From the IMG/VR virus record IMGVR_UViG_3300025030_001449, positions 1 to 64,000 of that record: a stretch of 64,000 nucleotides of DNA, one strand, 5' to 3'. The stretch comes from a virus. The notes beneath the pieces were generated by a model. That model saw nothing but the letters and a program-made list of their open reading frames with translations, was not told where the DNA came from and did not search any database. The translations under genes and the position numbers were made by a program. Numbering within the stretch: position 1 is the first letter of the stretch; each line of letters opens with the position of its first letter. Shown in pieces: positions 33,667 to 42,484 of this stretch.

Positions 33667-34817
33667 TTTATTAATTCTTTAACTTCTTGTTCAGATAATA
33701 ATTGTTTCTTTTCATTGAAAATCATAAATTCAAATCTCATATTCATTTCCAAACATTTTTGTTTTTTTAAAAATATATTATCTTTTTTGCATTTATATGT
33801 CCATGTACTTTTAACTTCAATTATTTTGTTTTCTGATATAATGTAAATATCAGGATAGTATCTTCTTCTTTTATTATTCTCTTTATTATACCAAATTTTA
33901 CCTATTGTTTTCTCAATATCTTTATTATCAATTAATAAATCTTCTTCTTTATATATTTTTAATAATAAATCTAATGCTAATGGTTCATATCCTTGAACTT
34001 TAATAATTTTACCAGACGGTAAAATATAATCCTTTAATTTAAATGCTGATTTTTGTTGTTTTTCAAAAATTTCTGAATTTTGTGAAACATTATTAGTACC
34101 ATATTTTTTTAAATTTGTTTTCTCTGCTTTAATTCTATTATTATAATATTTATTACCATATTTTTCCAATTTTGTTTTTTCTACTTTTTTCCTTAATTCT
34201 GGAGATTGAAAGCAATTATCAACTCCAAATTTTTTATTATTAGTTTCTTTTCTCTTATTATATATTACTTTAAATTCTTTATTTGATTTATTAGAATATG
34301 TTTTAGATATACTTTTTGGATTATTATAATTTTTATTTCCATATTTTTTTAATTTTGTTTCCTCTGATTGTTTTCTGTTATTATAATTTTCATCACCATG
34401 ATTTTTTAATTTTGTTTGTTTAGTTTTTTCTGGATTATTAAAATAAGCATCGCCATATTTTTTTTCTTTTATTTCTAATAATCTATCAAATATTTTTTTA
34501 TTTTGTATAGGAAAATTTACCCCATATTTTCTTAAAGAGGTTTTTTGGTTTTTGCCTGCAATATAGGCACATTTTTGAGAACAACTATACTTATCAATAA
34601 AATTTTTAACGTTTTTCAAATATGTTTGATATTTTATTTGTTTTTCTTTTCCACAGATATCACATTTAACTTTTATTTTTACTTGGCTTCCTTTTGATAA
34701 ATGATTAACTGGTATATCAATAATATCATTATATTTTATATTTGTATATCCTAATTTTTGAAAATATTTTATAGTAAATGGTCTTATTGTTATTTTAACT
34801 GTTTTTGTTAATATCAT
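33663..34817 (-). CDS. PD-(D/E)XK-type endonuclease with KYG repeats
   Basis: 384 residues. An N-terminal zinc finger (CDICGKEKQ and CSQKC) is followed by about eight short repeats of the type TKLKKYGNxxYNN, which are likely DNA-binding modules (DUF7487-like). The C-terminal YYPDIYIISENKIIEVKSTW fits the D...E-x-K nuclease core. This layout is found in phage free-standing or homing endonucleases. It overlaps a ribbon-helix-helix gene by 23 bases, a possible self-regulating pair. Confidence 0.7.
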   Translation of the reverse strand: MILTKTVKITIRPFTIKYFQKLGYTNIKYNDIIDIPVNHLSKGSQVKIKVKCDICGKEKQIKYQTYLKNVKNFIDKYSCSQKCAYIAGKNQKTSLRKYGVNFPIQNKKIFDRLLEIKEKKYGDAYFNNPEKTKQTKLKNHGDENYNNRKQSEETKLKKYGNKNYNNPKSISKTYSNKSNKEFKVIYNKRKETNNKKFGVDNCFQSPELRKKVEKTKLEKYGNKYYNNRIKAEKTNLKKYGTNNVSQNSEIFEKQQKSAFKLKDYILPSGKIIKVQGYEPLALDLLLKIYKEEDLLIDNKDIEKTIGKIWYNKENNKRRRYYPDIYIISENKIIEVKSTWTYKCKKDNIFLKKQKCLEMNMRFEFMIFNEKKQLLSEQEVKELIK

Positions 34818-34953
34818 TTTCTTTTTGTTTATTTAAATATTCTATTATTAATCTCTCAATTAATCTGGACTTATTTATTAATGTAAAATTTGAATAATTT
34901 TTTAATCTATCAATTATTTTTTCTTCAACTGTAAATGTTACTTTTTTTCTCAT
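34795..34953 (-). CDS. Ribbon-helix-helix (CopG-like) regulator
   Basis: 52 residues from ATG at 34953; an in-frame upstream start would lie in the promoter. KKVTFTVEEKIIDRLKNYS is the beta-strand plus first helix and INKSRLIERLIIEYL the second helix of an RHH dimer. Such proteins bind operators of their own transcription units, so it may repress the overlapping endonuclease gene. Confidence 0.6.
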   Translation of the reverse strand: MRKKVTFTVEEKIIDRLKNYSNFTLINKSRLIERLIIEYLNKQKENDINKNS

Positions 34954-34969
34954 AATTATATTTCTTTTA

Positions 34970-34998
34970 CATATAAATATTACATAAAATAGCAAAAG
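34970..34998 (-). promoter_or_regulatory. Late-type promoter with CTTTTGCT upstream box
   Basis: ATTTATATG begins at 34978 on the minus strand, with CTTTTGCT starting 20 bases upstream at 34998. The same upstream box is found at 38431 and 53263. Confidence 0.5.
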
Positions 34999-35029
34999 AC
35001 CATTTATTTTAAATTATTTTTTAAAAAAG

Positions 35030-36211
35030 TTAGATTTTGATTTGTATATCGAAAACCACAATATTATTTTTACTTTTGGGAACGCTTTCTGAAGTCTTGG
35101 CGATAGCTATAAGTTCTGGTGGATTCTTGCCATTATATAACCCAATTTCTGTAATATATAAATTGTCTGAATTTGTTGCGTTAACCATTCCTACCCCCCA
35201 AACATCCTCGGCGGTTTTATTAGTTGAAACGTTAAATTCTTGGAGGTCTCCTATGCAAATTATGTGCTGTATAAATTCTGTGACAAATGATCGAAACTGT
35301 ATCTGGGCATTAGTAGTGATTCCAGTTTTAGTGAAATTGGTCCCAAACTGTTTTTCTAGTTCTTGAACTATAACTGGATCATGAATTGTACAAAATCCGG
35401 CTGAAAGATATGCTACCCCCAGAATTAAATCTTTTTTCTTTCCAGCTGGAGTATCATCCATAAAATTTGCTAAAAATTTCCCACCCTTATCAAATGGTCT
35501 TTTATTTGATTGTCCTGTTGCCCATGACTTTGCAGTGTCACTATTTGGATTACTTGTTCTTGCACTTAAAGCATCACTGAATAAAAATGCAACATTAGAG
35601 GGGTTATCTAAACTTGGTCCTCCAAATTCATGTGATTGAGGTTGTGGATCACTATAAAGTGAATCTGGGTCCAAAATACTTATAGGATCATCAAAATAAC
35701 TACTATATAAATTTATTGTTGTTCCCCCCGATGGTACAGTTAATTTAATAGATTTACCATCAATTAATTCTCCATAATGGTTTTTAGGTATATCAACAAC
35801 AACTATTTTATTTTGATTCCCAACGCCTGAAAATGCAGTATTACTAAAACCGCCATTAGCAAATGTAGTTCCAGTGAATTTTATTTTTTGTTCATTTGTA
35901 ATAGGATAATTAAAAGAAGAGAATAAATTCCCATATTGACGACTTGTCAAATCTGTTCTATCAGCAATAGTAAAACTAATATGATTAGATTTTGGTGAAC
36001 CACTACTATCTAAAGTAATTAAATTCCCAGAATTCAACCATACTCTTTCTTTTTTAAATCCACCAGATGTTTGGTCAACTTGTTTTAAAAACGGGGCCAA
36101 GGAATTATCTTGTGGAGGTGGTGGTGGAGTTGGTTCAGGTTCTTGACCCTGCAATAGTTGACCTTTATCTTTTATAAAATTTGGATCTGTAAGATTTAGA
36201 TTTACTGGCAT
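35030..36211 (-). CDS. Tail/baseplate structural protein with proline-rich linker
   Basis: 393 residues. A short N-terminal segment leads to a poly-proline linker (PEPTPPPPPQ, about 25-34), then a beta-rich body with Gly/Ser-rich turns. The C-terminal LYITEIGLYNGKNPPELIAIAK module also ends the 740-residue protein at 38464, indicating a shared attachment or folding domain. A late-type box precedes it. Probably part of the tail fibre or baseplate rim. Confidence 0.6.
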   Translation of the reverse strand: MPVNLNLTDPNFIKDKGQLLQGQEPEPTPPPPPQDNSLAPFLKQVDQTSGGFKKERVWLNSGNLITLDSSGSPKSNHISFTIADRTDLTSRQYGNLFSSFNYPITNEQKIKFTGTTFANGGFSNTAFSGVGNQNKIVVVDIPKNHYGELIDGKSIKLTVPSGGTTINLYSSYFDDPISILDPDSLYSDPQPQSHEFGGPSLDNPSNVAFLFSDALSARTSNPNSDTAKSWATGQSNKRPFDKGGKFLANFMDDTPAGKKKDLILGVAYLSAGFCTIHDPVIVQELEKQFGTNFTKTGITTNAQIQFRSFVTEFIQHIICIGDLQEFNVSTNKTAEDVWGVGMVNATNSDNLYITEIGLYNGKNPPELIAIAKTSESVPKSKNNIVVFDIQIKI

Positions 36212-36225
36212 ATTGTTCTATTTTC

Positions 36226-36237
36226 TATATAAATATT
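36226..36237 (-). promoter_or_regulatory. Late-type promoter box
   Basis: AATATTTATATA on the minus strand, about 15 bases before the 393-residue gene. Confidence 0.5.
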
Positions 36238-36244
36238 ATCAACT

Positions 36245-36883
36245 TTAAAATTTTAACCTAATATTATTTAATTCTGTTTTTTTTGATAAAATTTGAATAT
36301 CTTTGATTATTTGTGTTTCTGATACTGGTTCTAATTTTTCTTCTTCCAATTTTATTTTTTGAAATTTACCTTCAATAACTTTAAGAAATTCTATCTGTTT
36401 CTTTTGTAATGTTTGTTTGATTTCCAACCCCCCTATTAATGTATTTTGATTTTGATTTAAGCCTAGCCACCATCTGTTAAATTGAAAATTTCCATTATCA
36501 TTTGTTTGTTCCAAGGGATTTAAAAATATTAAATGAAATTGATTGTTTTCATCTGATATTCCTTCATATTTTAATGTGGATATTATATTTTTATCATTTG
36601 TATTCACCCCTTTTAATTGTATTTTACTACTTGTTTCTCTATTAATTCTTCCGATGGAAAGAGTATCTCTTGCAGGAAACTCAAAATTCAATATTTTTTC
36701 ACTTATTATTGTACTATCTGATTTAGGTTTTAAATAAATAAATTGTTTATTTATTGCTGAAATATATTTTGGTAATGTTTCTTTTCTAGTATTATCAATA
36801 GAAAAATGATCCATTATATCATTTTTATTTCTTCTAATAATATCTGCATAAAACTTATTTATTGTTATTTGTTTAGTTGCCAT
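36245..36883 (-). CDS. Unknown virion-block protein
   Basis: 212 residues. It combines a mixed alpha/beta N-terminal part (about 1-140; FEFPARDTLSIGRI) with a C-terminal helical region (IEFLKVIEGKFQKIKLEEEKLEP). A late-type box lies directly upstream. No family was recognised. Position suggests a tail component or assembly factor. Confidence 0.5.
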   Translation of the reverse strand: MATKQITINKFYADIIRRNKNDIMDHFSIDNTRKETLPKYISAINKQFIYLKPKSDSTIISEKILNFEFPARDTLSIGRINRETSSKIQLKGVNTNDKNIISTLKYEGISDENNQFHLIFLNPLEQTNDNGNFQFNRWWLGLNQNQNTLIGGLEIKQTLQKKQIEFLKVIEGKFQKIKLEEEKLEPVSETQIIKDIQILSKKTELNNIRLKF

Positions 36884-36887
36884 TTTA

Positions 36888-36899
36888 TATATAAATATT
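36888..36899 (-). promoter_or_regulatory. Late-type promoter box
   Basis: AATATTTATATA on the minus strand, only five bases before the ATG at 36883, so the transcript leader would be very short or the true start internal. Confidence 0.45.
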
Positions 36900-36902
36900 C
36901 AT

Positions 36903-37358
36903 TTATTTCATTATTTCATAATTACCTTCTTTATTTGTCATATAAAAGTTTCCTCTAATATTATATAACTCATAAGGAAATAAATCCATCCAGTATGTTT
37001 CTTTTCCAAATAATACATTTTTAACATTATTTGTGAATTTAACAGAATTAATATCAAAATAAATAATTGATAGTAAAACTACATCACCATTATTATTAAA
37101 TATAATATTATTTCCCATCTTATTAAGACTATCTAACCATACAAAACCATTATTATTAAATTCAACATTATCTGGAATATATGTTATTAAATTAGAATCA
37201 ATATAAGAACCATTAATAATAATTTTATTGTTTTTTATTTTATAAGGATATTTTTCCTTATTTAATATATCAATGAATTCTTTTCTCCTTGAATCTGATT
37301 CTGAAATAATATTCTCTATTAATCTTTTAAATTGAGATTCTGTAATTATAATTTTCAT
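36903..37358 (-). CDS. Tagged repeat protein, copy 1 (one full repeat)
   Basis: 151 residues. It opens MKIIITESQFKRLIEN, then a conserved 45-residue domain, then one full 20-residue unit of the pattern FNNNGFVxLxxLxxMGNNI and a closing domain with FGKETYWM. Copies at 43512 and 46566 have two and three units. The repeats look like turns of a small solenoid. It has its own late-type box. Function unknown; the tag suggests virion packaging. Confidence 0.65.
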   Translation of the reverse strand: MKIIITESQFKRLIENIISESDSRRKEFIDILNKEKYPYKIKNNKIIINGSYIDSNLITYIPDNVEFNNNGFVWLDSLNKMGNNIIFNNNGDVVLLSIIYFDINSVKFTNNVKNVLFGKETYWMDLFPYELYNIRGNFYMTNKEGNYEIMK

Positions 37359-37365
37359 ATATTCT

Positions 37366-37377
37366 TATATAAATATT
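37366..37377 (-). promoter_or_regulatory. Late-type promoter box
   Basis: AATATTTATATA on the minus strand, eight bases before the tagged repeat gene. Confidence 0.5.
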
Positions 37378-37486
37378 TACTTATATTAAAAATAATCGGT
37401 TTTAATAATAATTTTAATATTTGTTCGTTATACCATAAAATAAAAAATAATTTGGTAAAAATTTAAAAATCAATTAATTATAAATA

Positions 37487-38269
37487 TTAAACATATTCCC
37501 ATTTATACCCTCCAGCCGTTTTAAATCTCTTTCTACAACAATTACAAATAACACTAGATATTATTCCTGTTTCTTTGCCTGCTATTTCTAAACTTTTAAA
37601 TTGTTTAATAAAATTACCATTTTTATCATATTGATTAACTGATCTAGGATCAAATACGTTTTTTTCATGTTTATGATCTTCTAAATTTAATTTTTCTCCT
37701 TTATATTTAAAAATATATCCGCCGGCAGTTTTCCTTCTTTTTTTATTTCTACAAACATTACTTATTTGTCCATCACTGATATTTAATATTTTTCCAGCTT
37801 CTTTTATACTGTTCCATGTTTTAATAAAATTACCTTGTAAATCATATTGATCAACTGGTTTTAATGGATTAATATTTCGTCCCATCCTAGATTTACTTAT
37901 ATTTTTACAATGTTTTTTCGAAAATCCTACACCATATGCCCAATGATTTTTACCACTACCAAATCCAGTTCCGCCAGGAGTATTATTTGTTAATTTAAGC
38001 CCCCACGCCTTCATTTGTTCAATCCAATATGGTTCCCAAAATTCCCACTCATCTTCTGGAACAATATCTAATATTTTTAATTCTGGCTCTATGCCTTCTT
38101 TTATTAATTTATATATCCAACGTTCATTATGTGTTCTCTCTTTATTAGAATTCTTTTTTTGTGATATTAAAATATGACTTCGTAATCTTCTTTTTACTTT
38201 ATCAGTTTTGCCAACATAGCGAATTTCATTCGTTCTAGGATCTGATAAAGTGTAAATAAATATATCCAT
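37487..38269 (-). CDS. GIY-YIG homing endonuclease with NUMOD repeats
   Basis: 260 residues from ATG at 38269. FIYTLSDPRTNEIRYVGKT is the GIY-YIG core (here IYT...YVG), with R and E residues following. Two NUMOD-like DNA-binding units appear at the C terminus (VDQYDLQGNFIKTWNSIKEA and VNQYDKNGNFIKQFKSLEIA), plus a GFGSGKNH region typical of NUMOD3. It is a mobile nuclease in the virion gene block and is not needed for virion structure. A longer upstream frame adds no conserved sequence. Confidence 0.85.
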   Translation of the reverse strand: MDIFIYTLSDPRTNEIRYVGKTDKVKRRLRSHILISQKKNSNKERTHNERWIYKLIKEGIEPELKILDIVPEDEWEFWEPYWIEQMKAWGLKLTNNTPGGTGFGSGKNHWAYGVGFSKKHCKNISKSRMGRNINPLKPVDQYDLQGNFIKTWNSIKEAGKILNISDGQISNVCRNKKRRKTAGGYIFKYKGEKLNLEDHKHEKNVFDPRSVNQYDKNGNFIKQFKSLEIAGKETGIISSVICNCCRKRFKTAGGYKWEYV

Positions 38270-38320
38270 TTTATTATATTTCTTAAAATAAAATCCCTCA
38301 CATTTATTGGGTAATCTATA

Positions 38321-38460
38321 CAATAGTTAAATTGAAGAGAAATAAATGGTATTGGGATTTTAAATATCTTATTTTTAACTATTTTACATTACGATTACCT
38401 ATTATATAAATACCTGGTAAATGAGCAAAAGGCCAATTATTTTAAATTATTTTTAAAGAA
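38321..38460 (-). repeat. Dispersed noncoding element, copy 1
   Basis: About 135 bases similar to 53151-53283. It holds a 10-bp stem (AATAGTTAAA at 38322, TTTAACTATT at 38374), the core TATTGGGATTTTAAAT, and a late-type promoter (ATTTATATA from 38411, CTTTTGC box from 38431) reading leftward through the hairpin. Confidence 0.65.
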
Positions 38461-38463
38461 GGT

Positions 38464-40686
38464 TTAGAAGTCTAATCCAAGCTCTATGATCACAGTTTTC
38501 CCCACTTTCTTTTCAATTGGTCTATTTATTTTTCCAACAGCAACAAGATTTCTATTATTATCATAAATTCCCACTTCTGAAATAAATACTGAAGTTGTCC
38601 CATCAAATGTTGGGTTAATTGAAGTATTAAATTGATTTCCCCCCGCAGGCAAAACAAATTTTGTTTTATAGCTTATTGCCTGAATATCCGTTTCAATATT
38701 TCCAAAAAAGAATACTTCATCCCCAAATTGTAATTTTGTGTCTTGAGAAGTTGTTGGAATATCAATATAATTATGTAAATTATAAGTATTTCCAGAATTT
38801 GTATCATATAATTCTTTTGTTATATTAAATATTTTTTGATTGGATGATTGATCCAAATCATCTGGATTAATTGTTGTTGCGGATGTTGTATTATAACTGG
38901 TTAAACCTGTTGTTTGATCAATCCATCTCCATAAATCTGCTTTGGGTCTTTGTCCAAGTGCTGTTCTTTGAACTAATAATTTTAAATTTGTTGCATTCCA
39001 ACCTGTGCCAGAATAAGTTGCCATATTGGCAACACTTCTCATATATGGTAATTTACCAAGTGGAAATCTAACTTGTGCAACCCCAGGAACTGGTGATTGA
39101 GATGTGTCTCCTGTAATTCGGACATAATTTTGACAATGTAATCCTGTTGTCATTCCAAGATTAATTGGTGTTCCAACAGTTGTTCCTGACCAAGTTCTTT
39201 GATTTTCAAATAAATAAGAAACCCATACTTGTTGTGTTTGTGGTGAAAATAAATTACTTCCCACGCTTGCAGCAACATCAACTGCTTTACCTTCTAATGT
39301 CGGTAATGTCCAATTTCTATTGGATTTATATAACATTGCTGCCAATAATTCCTCATCTTCAATGATAATAGTTTTTAAATCATTAAATACTTTACCAACA
39401 GTATTTCCAGAACTATCTGTTAAATTATAATAAGTTGTTGTAATTTTACCATTTGTTTTTGATGGGTCTAATGTATCTCCTACTATTAAATTCTTTTTAG
39501 TTTCCCCCACATTTGATAATTCTAGACCAAATGTCGTCCCATCATTATGATGCCACATTATAAGTGGTAAATGGAGTTTAACAGTATCTTTATGTAAACT
39601 TTCCCCATAATAATTTGAAATTGAATGATTTGTATAATGAATTATTCCTATTGCTTTTTGATCTGGTTTATCAAAAGTATAATTTAAATAATTTTTTATT
39701 CCTGTATATCCTGTAGAACCATAATCTGTATGTTCTTCATATGTTGTTAAATCATTCCCTGCAATTGTTTCTGTATGAACAATATTCATATTCCAGATAT
39801 TAAGTTCATCATTTGCTAAATTAGATGTATTTGTAAAGGCAAGAGTATCTTCATTCCAATATTGTGTTGTTTCTCCAGAACCATAAAAAGTATCTATTGA
39901 ATTACCAGAGGGATAAAAGAAAACATTTGCCAATGTTGTTTGAGATGCTCCAGATAATAGCCTACCCCCTGTTGTTGTTCCGCCTGTTAAAGCATTAAAA
40001 TTTGGAAGAATTCCCCTGTCCGTAGTAATATCTAAAAATCCACTTGTTGCTAAATTTCCAGATATTGATTCAATTTTATACCACAAATAAGGTATTGGTT
40101 GCCTATGATCAATATAAATTGCACTCCCGTTATTTGTTGATCTTGTAAGCGCTGACATTGAAGGGTTTCTCCATTCAACTAACATATAATCATCAACTTT
40201 GGGTTGGGTTCCACCAGTAAAAGTTGATCCACTATAAACTCTCATTGATGTTGTTCCTGTTACACCAGAAATATGAATTCTTGCATCAGCTTGATGTAAA
40301 TAAGGTTTAGATGCTGGTGATTGAGCTGTGCGTAATGAATAATTATTAGATGTACCAGAAAAAAATCCTCTTTGTTTGGCAGTATTGGTTATTTCATTTT
40401 CTACAGGTACTATTGATGGTAAAGGTTTATAAAAATCTTCAGAAGTATAACTAAGTTTATCTTCAGCTGGAATAAGATATTTTCCTATTGGTGATTTATC
40501 AAAAGGACTTAATATTCTGTTATTACTATGTACAAAAGAAATATCTTTTCCATAGGTATAATCAATTTCAGAATCTCCAAAGGAAAATTGAGAAAATGTT
40601 AAAGCCCCACTTGATAAAAGTTTACGTCCTATGGTTGTAAGACGTGCCGAAAGAAGAGGCGAAGGCGTTTTATTTATAAAGCTCAT
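38464..40686 (-). CDS. Large virion protein, FSFGD family, with shared C-terminal module
   Basis: 740 residues. The N-terminal domain (LLSARLTTIGRKLLSSGALTFSQFSFGDSEIDY) is shared with the 470- and 340-residue proteins encoded upstream. The middle is Gly/Ser/Thr-rich beta structure. The C-terminal VFISEVGIYDNNRNLVAVGK module is shared with the protein at 35030. This mosaic of an attachment domain plus variable body is typical of tail fibre or baseplate appendage proteins. It is preceded by a late-type box. Confidence 0.65.
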   Translation of the reverse strand: MSFINKTPSPLLSARLTTIGRKLLSSGALTFSQFSFGDSEIDYTYGKDISFVHSNNRILSPFDKSPIGKYLIPAEDKLSYTSEDFYKPLPSIVPVENEITNTAKQRGFFSGTSNNYSLRTAQSPASKPYLHQADARIHISGVTGTTSMRVYSGSTFTGGTQPKVDDYMLVEWRNPSMSALTRSTNNGSAIYIDHRQPIPYLWYKIESISGNLATSGFLDITTDRGILPNFNALTGGTTTGGRLLSGASQTTLANVFFYPSGNSIDTFYGSGETTQYWNEDTLAFTNTSNLANDELNIWNMNIVHTETIAGNDLTTYEEHTDYGSTGYTGIKNYLNYTFDKPDQKAIGIIHYTNHSISNYYGESLHKDTVKLHLPLIMWHHNDGTTFGLELSNVGETKKNLIVGDTLDPSKTNGKITTTYYNLTDSSGNTVGKVFNDLKTIIIEDEELLAAMLYKSNRNWTLPTLEGKAVDVAASVGSNLFSPQTQQVWVSYLFENQRTWSGTTVGTPINLGMTTGLHCQNYVRITGDTSQSPVPGVAQVRFPLGKLPYMRSVANMATYSGTGWNATNLKLLVQRTALGQRPKADLWRWIDQTTGLTSYNTTSATTINPDDLDQSSNQKIFNITKELYDTNSGNTYNLHNYIDIPTTSQDTKLQFGDEVFFFGNIETDIQAISYKTKFVLPAGGNQFNTSINPTFDGTTSVFISEVGIYDNNRNLVAVGKINRPIEKKVGKTVIIELGLDF

Positions 40687-40704
40687 GTTTTTAATTATTA
40701 TTTT

Positions 40705-40716
40705 TATATAAATATT
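40705..40716 (-). promoter_or_regulatory. Late-type promoter box
   Basis: AATATTTATATA on the minus strand, about 19 bases before the 740-residue gene. Confidence 0.5.
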
Positions 40717-40728
40717 TCATATTCAAAT

Positions 40729-40789
40729 TTATTTTATTATTTCATAATCACCTTCTTTTAAATTGACTTTCTGTAATTATAATTTTCAT
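40729..40789 (-). pseudogene. Deletion remnant of the tagged repeat protein
   Basis: The minus strand encodes MKIIITESQFKR and then stops; one base out of frame it continues as EGDYEIIK and a stop, the exact C-terminal end of the family. About 400 bases of the middle are missing. Its place just after the 470-residue gene matches the placement of intact copies beside large virion genes. Confidence 0.85.
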
Positions 40790-40790
40790 A

Positions 40791-42203
40791 TTAAATGTAA
40801 GTTATAAAAGGTAACGATAATTCCGTACTTGTTAAACCAGACCAATTATGTAAATCACCCAATGGATTTGAACTTAATATCTGATTATTATTTAATGCGT
40901 TTGACACATCCAAATCAAAATTAATTTTTAATATTCCAATTTCATCGTTTATATTATCTGTTTTTGCTATAAGTGTTAATGGTTTTCTTGATAAATAGTT
41001 TATTGGTGTTGTTCCATTACCAGAATATACAATATTGAATAATCTATTGGTATTATTTGGATTTGAATTATGTTTAATGAAATTTCCCAATAATTTTATT
41101 TCTTCTTGAATCAAATCTCTTTTATAAAATCTTAAATAGTGATTTCTCCATCTTTTTTCTATTTCATCTGGATTTTGAATCTCATCTCCCATTAATTCTT
41201 CTGGATCTTGAAGTATTTCACTTCTTGCTTCAAATATTTTGGGCCCATCAAATCCTGTATCAACTGATGCTGCTGGGATGATAACTCCTCCAGATATATT
41301 AAAATCAACATTTTCCAAGTCCGTATTTCTATAAAATTTTTTTATATTACTAATAATTGGAAATGTGGCAGTAGAAAATACATCTATATCTTGTAAATTT
41401 TGTCCTACATATCCCAATGACCTTGGATATATTATTAATCCTCCCTTACCAGCGCCACCCAATGATAATGTTTCCCCACTTAAATAAGATGATAATGCTA
41501 TTACAAAAGGAGATGGATAATCACTAAAATCAAAACTTGTGGAAAGATATTTATTAATATTAACTGCAGGATTATTTAATATTGTTTGATTTATATTAAA
41601 AAATCTTTTAAAATATTCCGTATCTGATGTTATCCCTTCACCGATTTTAAATTCTATTTCTTTTCTCTCTATGGTTTCCAGATTTGTTGTATTTGAACTG
41701 ACAATAATAGCAATTTCAGAATAAAAGTCTGCAAATGGGGATTTTATTTGTTCGTCATATGTACTGCCAGATTGTCTTCCTTCTGATGATTCTAATAACA
41801 AATACTTAATCATTCTATCCAATTTAACAGTGCAATTTAATTGTTGATAATAAGAAGTATCTCCAGAATTTATATAATCCTCATTTTTTTTAAATTTAAT
41901 TTTCCTGGTCTGTAATTTATTTTCAGAACCTCTCAATATTTTATTTCTTAAACTATTCTCATTAATACTGGAATGAACAGAAAAAACACAGCCACTAAAA
42001 TCTCCCGTTATATTGGGAACGTCTCCAGTAACTAGTGGTTGTGTTCCACCAGACCCCATATAACTATGATCTGGATCACCTAAAGAAAAAGTAGAAATTA
42101 ACATTCTATCAATATCATTAATAAGATATTCTCTTCCCTTTTGAGTTAAAAGAGCATCAATCTCAATTTTAGTAGTTGTTGTTGCACTTGAAATAAATCC
42201 CAT
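40791..42203 (-). CDS. Virion protein, FSFGD family
   Basis: 470 residues. The N-terminal domain (IEIDALLTQKGREYLINDIDRMLISTFSLGDPDHSY) is paralogous to those of the proteins at 38464 and 42485. The remaining part is beta-rich with a helical KRWRNHYLRFYKRDLIQEEIKLLGNFI segment near 340-370. Probably a baseplate or fibre component. A late-type box lies upstream and a tag-family remnant directly follows its stop. Confidence 0.6.
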   Translation of the reverse strand: MGFISSATTTTKIEIDALLTQKGREYLINDIDRMLISTFSLGDPDHSYMGSGGTQPLVTGDVPNITGDFSGCVFSVHSSINENSLRNKILRGSENKLQTRKIKFKKNEDYINSGDTSYYQQLNCTVKLDRMIKYLLLESSEGRQSGSTYDEQIKSPFADFYSEIAIIVSSNTTNLETIERKEIEFKIGEGITSDTEYFKRFFNINQTILNNPAVNINKYLSTSFDFSDYPSPFVIALSSYLSGETLSLGGAGKGGLIIYPRSLGYVGQNLQDIDVFSTATFPIISNIKKFYRNTDLENVDFNISGGVIIPAASVDTGFDGPKIFEARSEILQDPEELMGDEIQNPDEIEKRWRNHYLRFYKRDLIQEEIKLLGNFIKHNSNPNNTNRLFNIVYSGNGTTPINYLSRKPLTLIAKTDNINDEIGILKINFDLDVSNALNNNQILSSNPLGDLHNWSGLTSTELSLPFITYI

Positions 42204-42217
42204 TTAATTATAATTTT

Positions 42218-42229
42218 TATATAAATATT
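42218..42229 (-). promoter_or_regulatory. Late-type promoter box
   Basis: AATATTTATATA on the minus strand, 15 bases before the 470-residue gene. It abuts the plus-strand host-type promoter that starts at 42229. Confidence 0.5.
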
Positions 42230-42259
42230 TGGTTTTCTCATTTATTTTACTTATCTTTG
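42229..42259 (+). promoter_or_regulatory. Host-type promoter
   Basis: TTG at 42229 and TATCTTTG at 42252, 23 bases apart. It is divergent from a late-type box and followed by a leader like that of the 7031 gene. Confidence 0.8.
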
Positions 42260-42303
42260 TATTATAATTAACTAAATTTATTAACTTAAAACATTAAAAA
42301 ATT

Positions 42304-42480
42304 ATGAAACTTAAAAATTCCCCTGGCAAAATAAATGAAAGAAGGAAAAAAGTATTGGAAAAACTACAAAACAAAAAAGAACCCAATCAAAAACAGTTAA
42401 AGGAAATCAAAACATTGGAATCAAAAATTGATCCAACCGCTAGAGAAAGAAGAACAAAAAAGAAAAGGGGGAATAAATAA
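42304..42480 (+). CDS. Small basic early protein inside the late block
   Basis: 58 residues, very rich in Lys and Arg (KINERRKKVLEKLQNKKE; ARERRTKKKRGNK), probably helical and nucleic-acid binding. It is on the plus strand against the surrounding virion genes and has its own host-type promoter and AACTTAAAACAT leader, so it should be expressed early. Its transcript continues antisense into the 340-residue virion gene. Confidence 0.65.
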   Translation: MKLKNSPGKINERRKKVLEKLQNKKEPNQKQLKEIKTLESKIDPTARERRTKKKRGNK

Positions 42481-42484
42481 TTAT

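Noticed and set aside
35037-35366. Plus-strand frame of 109 codons
   Set aside because: Antisense of the 393-residue virion gene, which has clear domain relationships; the plus frame has none.
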